Shown piece after piece: positions 3,799 through 7,744 of a stretch of DNA of 7,744 nt. The notes under the pieces are model-generated. The model was not told where the DNA came from. It saw only the letters and a program-made list of their open reading frames with translations, and searched no databases. Origin of the DNA: Caldifarciminota bacterium (GTDB taxonomy: Bacteria > Hydrothermota > Tepidihabitantia > Tepidihabitantales > Tepidihabitantaceae); assembly GCA_016935295.1 (NCBI GenBank), contig JAFGRF010000065.1, positions 1-7,744 on the forward strand. The letters are read 5' to 3'. Every line of letters starts with the position of its first letter. The stretch's first letter is position 1. The translations under genes were made by a program, and so were the position numbers.

Positions 3799-6585
3799 AT
3801 GAAGCAGACCCTACCCGCCGCGGTCGCCGGCGGCAACGCCGACCTCCGCCCCTGGTCGCTCGGTGCCGAGGAGACCCTGCAGGCGCTGGCCGGCAGCCGC
3901 GACGGACTGGCTGCGGCGCAGGCCGACGAACGGCTGCACGCGCACGGCCGGAACGCGCTGCGGGCCAGAAACCGGAAGACCTGGTATCAACTCCTGGTCC
4001 ACCAGTTCGCGAACCCGATGGTCTACCTGTTGATTGGTGCTGCTGTAGTCAAGGCCTGGTTCAAAGGTCTGCTGGACGCTGCCGTCATAGCCGCCATCCT
4101 CATCTTCATGGCCGTCATCGGCCTGGCGCAGGAACTGAAGGCGCAACGGGCCATGGCCGCCCTGCTCAAGTTGAGCGCGCCCCGGGCGAAGGTACGGCGT
4201 GACGGTCGGATCTCGCTGCTGGATGCGGCCCGCGTGGTACCTGGCGACCTGCTGGTCGTCGAGGCGGGCGACCGCGTTGCCGCCGACTGCCGCCTGCTCG
4301 AGGCTGCCAGCCTGAAGGTAAACGAATCGACCTTCACCGGCGAGTCGTTGCCGGTCGAGAAAACGGTGCCCCCCGTACCCGGCGACGCCGCGCTCCACGA
4401 CCGCAGCAACATGCTGTTCATGGGCACGACCATCAGCCACGGACGCGGACTGGCCGTGGTTACTTCCACCGGGATGCAGACCGAAATCGGCCGGATCGCC
4501 GAGGCAGTTGCCGGCGCCAAGAAGGACCGGACACCGCTGCAGCAGGGCATTGACCACCTCGCGCGCTCCCTGATCTGGATAGTCATCGGTGCCTGCCTGG
4601 TACTCGTAGCTACCGGCCTGTTGCGGGGCATGGCCTGGGCCGAAGTGCTGCTGCTGACCGTGGCCGCAGCGGTATCCGCGATCCCCGAAGAGCTTCCCGC
4701 CACGGTCACCGTAATCCTGGCTGTCAGTGTCAGTCGCATGGCCGCGCGCAACGTCATCATCCGCAAGCTCACCGCGGTCGAGGCGCTCGGCACCGCGACC
4801 GTCATCTGCTCGGACAAGACTGGCACACTGACGCTGAACGAAATGACCGTCCGCAACTTGTGGGTCGGCGGTCGGCAGTTGACCGTTACCGGCAGCGGCT
4901 ACGCGCCGGACGGCGAATTCCGCTTCGAAGGGAAGCCGGTCGCGCCGGACTCCGACCAGGCCCTGCAGCGTCTCTTGCGGGTGGCCGTGCTCTGCAACGA
5001 CGCACTGCTCAATCGGGTCAAGTCGGACTGGAGCTTGCTCGGCGACCCCACGGAAGGCGCGTTGCTTGCCGCCGGGGCCAAGGCCGGACTCCACAAGGCC
5101 GCGCTGGAAGCGGAGCAGCCGCGGCTCGATGAAATCCCCTTCGAGAGCGAGAAGCAGTTCATGGCCACGCTCCACAGCGAGGACGGACAGCGGACCGCGT
5201 ACGTCAAAGGCTCGGTCGAGAAGCTGCTAGCGCTGTGCTCGCACGTTGACACCGGCAGCGGCGAGCGGCCGCTCGACGACGATGCACGCCGGGCCGTGCT
5301 GGACGCCAATCAGGCGATGGCCGGTGAGGCGTTGCGCGTTCTGGCGATCGCCGCCGCGCCCTACCCGGTCAACCTCGGCCGGCTGAGCGCGGACCGCCTT
5401 GCCGGCCGGCTGGTCCTGCGCGGGCTCGCCGGTATGTTCGACCCGCCGCGCGACGAGGCCCGCCGCGCGATCCAGCGGTGCCAGCGGGCCGGCATCCGCG
5501 TCGCGATGATAACCGGAGACAATCCCATCACCGCATCGGCAATCGCCTCGCAACTTGGCATCGGCCGATCCGGCGAAACGGCCATGGTCGGCCGCGAAAT
5601 CGAGGCGCTGTCCGACGACGAACTCCGGACAGCCTGCCGCGACCGCAGCGTCTTTGCTCGAATCGAGCCTTTGCACAAGCTCAGAATCGTCAATGCCTTC
5701 AAGCAGAACGGCCACGTCGCCGCGATGACCGGGGACGGCGTGAATGATGCCCCGGCGCTGGAGGCCGCCGGCATCGGTGTCGCGATGGGCATCACCGGCA
5801 CCGACGTCGCGAAAGAAGCGGCCGACATGGTACTGGCCGACGACAACTTCGCGTCCATCGTTGCGGCGGTCGAAGAGGGACGGGCGATTTTCAACCGCCT
5901 GCGGAACGTGGTCTTCTTTCTGCTGCTGACCTGTACGGCCGAGTTGATGACCATACTGCTGAGCGTGGCGATATATGGCGAGTCGCCGCTCGAACCGATC
6001 CACGTCCTCTGGATAAACCTTGTGACCGGCAGTCTTGCCGCCATCCCGCTCGGGCTGGAGCCGGCAACCGGCAGGGAACTGAACCAGCCGCCCAGAGACC
6101 CGGCTGTCGGCTTGATTTACCGCGGCATGCTCCTACGCTTACTCGTCCTCGGGCTGTGCACGTCCGCTGCGATAACGCTGGTGTTCCACCACGCACCGCT
6201 TCCGCCAGCAACCGACCCTCTGACCGCGCACGGCGTCCGCCAGACCATCGCCTTCACGGGCATCGTCATCGCTGAATGGCTTTTTGCCTTCCATGCCCGC
6301 TCGCCGGAGCAGAACATCTGGGAAATCGGCGTACTTCGCAACCGCTGGCTGATGCTGGCGATGCTGGCCGGTCTCGGCCTGCAGTCACTGGTCATCTACC
6401 TGACGCCCGTGGCAGAGTTCTTCCATACCCGGCCGCTGTCGCCGGTCGAACTTCTCTGGGCAGTGCTGCCCGGGCTGGGTGTGGTGGTGCTTGAAATGGC
6501 CCGAAAACTGCTGGCCCCGCGTCTCTTCTCAGCTGGCCAGTGGCAGCGGCTGAGCGGCCCCCGCCACCTGCCCGGTCGCGTCTAG
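3799..6585 (+). CDS. P2-type (Ca2+-ATPase-like) cation-transporting ATPase
   Basis: This 928-residue integral membrane pump couples ATP hydrolysis to cation movement across the cytoplasmic membrane. In order it has: an N-terminal cation-ATPase domain (about 15-60); M1-M2 (about 64-110); the actuator domain with TGES at 180-183; M3-M4 (about 255-312) with PEELP at 296-300; the phosphorylation motif CSDKTGTLT with Asp339; a nucleotide-binding domain with KGSVE in place of the usual KGAPE; the hinge TGDNP and TGDGVNDAP (644-652); and six C-terminal helices. There is no N-terminal heavy-metal domain and no CPC motif, which excludes the P1B metal pumps. Measured against SERCA, Glu309 and Glu771 are kept (Glu297, Glu715) and Asn796 is kept (Asn740), but Asn768 is Cys712 and Asp800 is Gly744. 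The ion is therefore uncertain: Ca2+, Mn2+, Na+ or another cation. An upstream in-frame ATG (3670) would add 43 non-conserved, Arg/Cys-rich residues and was rejected. It appears to be a single-gene unit. Confidence 0.96.
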   Translation: MKQTLPAAVAGGNADLRPWSLGAEETLQALAGSRDGLAAAQADERLHAHGRNALRARNRKTWYQLLVHQFANPMVYLLIGAAVVKAWFKGLLDAAVIAAILIFMAVIGLAQELKAQRAMAALLKLSAPRAKVRRDGRISLLDAARVVPGDLLVVEAGDRVAADCRLLEAASLKVNESTFTGESLPVEKTVPPVPGDAALHDRSNMLFMGTTISHGRGLAVVTSTGMQTEIGRIAEAVAGAKKDRTPLQQGIDHLARSLIWIVIGACLVLVATGLLRGMAWAEVLLLTVAAAVSAIPEELPATVTVILAVSVSRMAARNVIIRKLTAVEALGTATVICSDKTGTLTLNEMTVRNLWVGGRQLTVTGSGYAPDGEFRFEGKPVAPDSDQALQRLLRVAVLCNDALLNRVKSDWSLLGDPTEGALLAAGAKAGLHKAALEAEQPRLDEIPFESEKQFMATLHSEDGQRTAYVKGSVEKLLALCSHVDTGSGERPLDDDARRAVLDANQAMAGEALRVLAIAAAPYPVNLGRLSADRLAGRLVLRGLAGMFDPPRDEARRAIQRCQRAGIRVAMITGDNPITASAIASQLGIGRSGETAMVGREIEALSDDELRTACRDRSVFARIEPLHKLRIVNAFKQNGHVAAMTGDGVNDAPALEAAGIGVAMGITGTDVAKEAADMVLADDNFASIVAAVEEGRAIFNRLRNVVFFLLLTCTAELMTILLSVAIYGESPLEPIHVLWINLVTGSLAAIPLGLEPATGRELNQPPRDPAVGLIYRGMLLRLLVLGLCTSAAITLVFHHAPLPPATDPLTAHGVRQTIAFTGIVIAEWLFAFHARSPEQNIWEIGVLRNRWLMLAMLAGLGLQSLVIYLTPVAEFFHTRPLSPVELLWAVLPGLGVVVLEMARKLLAPRLFSAGQWQRLSGPRHLPGRV

Positions 6586-6622
6586 CCCCCTGTCGGCAGC
6601 ATTGCCCAGCGGGGCCGGACGC

Positions 6623-6650
6623 TTGACTTCACCGGCAGCGCCCATAGCAT
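6623..6650 (+). promoter_or_regulatory. Possible leaderless promoter of the GH43-like gene
   Basis: TTGACT (6623-6628) is a good -35 box, 16 bp before TAGCAT (6645-6650), a 4-of-6 match to the -10 consensus. Transcription would start near 6657, so an ATG at 6649 would lie upstream of it, while the in-frame GTG at 6658 would be a leaderless start. The -10 box is weak, so this is tentative. Confidence 0.35.
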
Positions 6651-7665
6651 GAGGCGCGTGGATTTCCCAGTACCGCTGCGACCGACGTCGGTCCCGGCCC
6701 AGGCGCTTGAAGCTATCACCGGCCGGGTTCGGCCGTCGTCAGATGGCCGGAGCGTGCTGGAGCCGGGCGAGCGGCTGCACAGCCCCTGCAATCCCCTGTT
6801 GCCCGGCCTCGGCTTCTGCGACCCGCACGCCCGGAGAGCGCCGGACGGCCGCATCCTCGTCTACGCCACGCACGACTTCGGGCCGGAGAACAAGGACTAT
6901 GAGATGCACGACTGGTGGATCTGGTCCACCCGCGACCTTGAGGAATGGACTTTTGAGGGCGCGCTGCGGCCTGAGGAGACGGCCATCGGCAAGCCCATGC
7001 GTTCGTGCTGGGCAACCGACGCACTCCTGGCCGAGGGCATGTGCTGGTGGTACTTGTCCGATGGCCCGGACCGCATCCGGGTGATGCACGGCGCTGGTCC
7101 GACCGGTCCCTGGCGCGACGGCGGGCAAGAACCGCTCGTTGACACGCGTCTTGTGTCGTCCGGCACCCGCGACCCGCACGTATTCACCGATGACGACGGT
7201 TCGGAATGGCTGCTGTTCGGCACCTGGGATTCCTACCTGGCCCGGCTGGCTCCGGACCGAGTCTGCTTCGCCGCGCCGCGGCAACGCCTCGAGGTCCGCA
7301 ACCCGCAGGGGCCATACGGCCCGGGCCGGACCGACGACAAGCCTTCGCTGCATCGGCACGGCGGCTACTACCACCTGACATGGGGCTGCTTTGGAGCCCG
7401 GTCGCGTGCCCTTGCCGGCCCGTATTACTGCGACGGTTGCTTTCTCGACCGGTCACTCGCCGACCCGGAGTTTGCCGCAACCGAGCAGTTCTCCATGGAC
7501 CGGCACGGTTCATTCTTCGTGCACAAAGGCCGCTGGTTCTTCATTGGTAACGACTACAGCCGGCCGGGTGCCACGCCGCATTTCCGCGACAGCATCATCG
7601 TGCCGGTCGAGTACGCTGCCGACGGCCGCATCGCCCCGGCCCGACTGGCGCGCTCCTGGCGCTGA
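6649..7665 (+). CDS. GH43-like glycoside hydrolase (five-bladed beta-propeller)
   Basis: The 338-residue frame matches the GH43/GH62/GH32-type propeller fold that acts on arabinan, xylan and related plant or microbial glycans. Blade motifs appear in order: NPLLPGLGFCDPH (candidate catalytic base Asp58) leading to LVYATHD; RSCWATDALL (Asp124); RDPHVFTDDDGSEWLLFGTW (Asp175, the likely pKa modulator); DDKPSLHRHGGYYHLTWG (229-246); and DRHGSFFVHKGRWFFIGNDY (284-303). In most GH43 enzymes the fourth motif is EGP or EAP, with Glu as general acid. Here Asp230 occupies that place, so activity or specificity may differ. No signal peptide is visible, so the enzyme looks intracellular. The first 35 or so residues are not conserved and the start is uncertain: ATG 6649, GTG 6658 (favoured by the promoter) or GTG 6754 all keep the propeller. 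It lies 63 bases after the ATPase stop. Substrate cannot be told from the sequence. Confidence 0.85.
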   Translation: MRRVDFPVPLRPTSVPAQALEAITGRVRPSSDGRSVLEPGERLHSPCNPLLPGLGFCDPHARRAPDGRILVYATHDFGPENKDYEMHDWWIWSTRDLEEWTFEGALRPEETAIGKPMRSCWATDALLAEGMCWWYLSDGPDRIRVMHGAGPTGPWRDGGQEPLVDTRLVSSGTRDPHVFTDDDGSEWLLFGTWDSYLARLAPDRVCFAAPRQRLEVRNPQGPYGPGRTDDKPSLHRHGGYYHLTWGCFGARSRALAGPYYCDGCFLDRSLADPEFAATEQFSMDRHGSFFVHKGRWFFIGNDYSRPGATPHFRDSIIVPVEYAADGRIAPARLARSWR

Positions 7666-7705
7666 ACGAACCAGAGGTCGAACTCAGCCCGATGCAGGAA
7701 GCCGG

Positions 7706-7744
7706 CTAGAGACGCACGGTCACGCCGGCGACCGCGTAGTGGAA
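7706..7744 (-). CDS. C-terminus of an unknown minus-strand protein, possibly an outer-membrane barrel
   Basis: Reading the minus strand into the window gives twelve codons, FHYAVAGVTVRL, followed by TAG at 7706-7708. The alternating hydrophobic pattern ending in a hydrophobic residue resembles the last strand of an outer-membrane beta-barrel. The fragment is too short for identification and could be chance, but it is open to the edge and converges on the GH43-like gene at a normal spacing of 40 bases. Confidence 0.4.
   Translation of the reverse strand, partial: FHYAVAGVTVRL

Noticed and set aside
3811..5175. Long minus-strand open frame of over 450 codons inside the ATPase gene
   Set aside because: It is antisense to conserved P-type ATPase motifs, rich in Arg, Gly and Gln with no domain. 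Long antisense frames are common at this G+C content.
3014..6599. CTGTCGGCAG occurring both near 3014 and near 6590
   Set aside because: Two copies of a 10-mer in GC-rich DNA, in unrelated contexts and with no flanking similarity, do not support a repeat element.
6583..6616. GCCCC ... GGGGC complement after the ATPase stop as a terminator
   Set aside because: The stem is five base pairs around a loop of about 20 bases with no T-run after it, too weak to call.
6655..6687. Minus-strand GRSGTGKST, a Walker A-like motif opposite the start of the GH43-like gene
   Set aside because: No Walker B, signature or other ATPase motif follows in that frame, and the frame soon runs into non-conserved sequence. 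It is probably chance, although the non-conserved N-terminal 35 residues of the sense frame leave slight room for a relic.

Overview
The window is high in G+C (roughly two-thirds by eye), densely coded and without introns. The genes are ordinary bacterial ones: a clade-3-like haem catalase, a PerR/Fur-family regulator, a Prx6-like peroxiredoxin of the type common in archaea and thermophiles, a P2-type cation ATPase and a GH43-like five-bladed propeller enzyme. A short C-terminal beta-strand motif at the right edge hints at an outer membrane, so a diderm bacterium from a little-cultured, high-GC lineage is plausible. I cannot name the species. I see no tRNA, rRNA, CRISPR array, insertion sequence or phage gene.

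Layout. Positions 1-527 (minus) hold the N-terminal 175 codons of a protein with a His-Gly / Ala-Cys-Ser pair resembling caspase/CHAT-type folds. Positions 651-3465 (minus) form a peroxide-defence module read right to left: perR, catalase, peroxiredoxin, then a terminator-like hairpin. The catalase has its own near-perfect promoter (TTGACA, 16-bp spacer, TATAAT), followed by a perfect 7-1-7 palindrome matching the Per box. PerR therefore very probably controls catalase and peroxiredoxin directly: with peroxide absent it represses them, and metal-catalysed oxidation of PerR releases both. Positions 3799-6585 (plus) encode a 928-residue P-type ATPase. Positions 6649-7665 (plus) encode the GH43-like enzyme. 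The last 39 bases carry the end of a converging minus-strand gene.

Two points stand out. First, several genes that begin a transcript (the caspase-like gene, perR, the ATPase, the GH43-like gene) have a -10-like hexamer only 6-9 bases before the likely start codon and no Shine-Dalgarno sequence. Catalase and peroxiredoxin, by contrast, have clear Shine-Dalgarno sequences. This suggests leaderless or near-leaderless transcription is common here; the perR case also implies a CTG start codon. Second, the peroxiredoxin frame stops 20 codons early at a GGGG run: the next frame continues with coding-like sequence, including an extra cysteine, to a stop just before the terminator. That is either a one-base error or a real frameshift.

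No wholly new multi-gene system is evident. The best leads for novelty are the caspase-like protein, the altered ion-site residues of the ATPase, and the replaced catalytic acid in the GH43-like enzyme.
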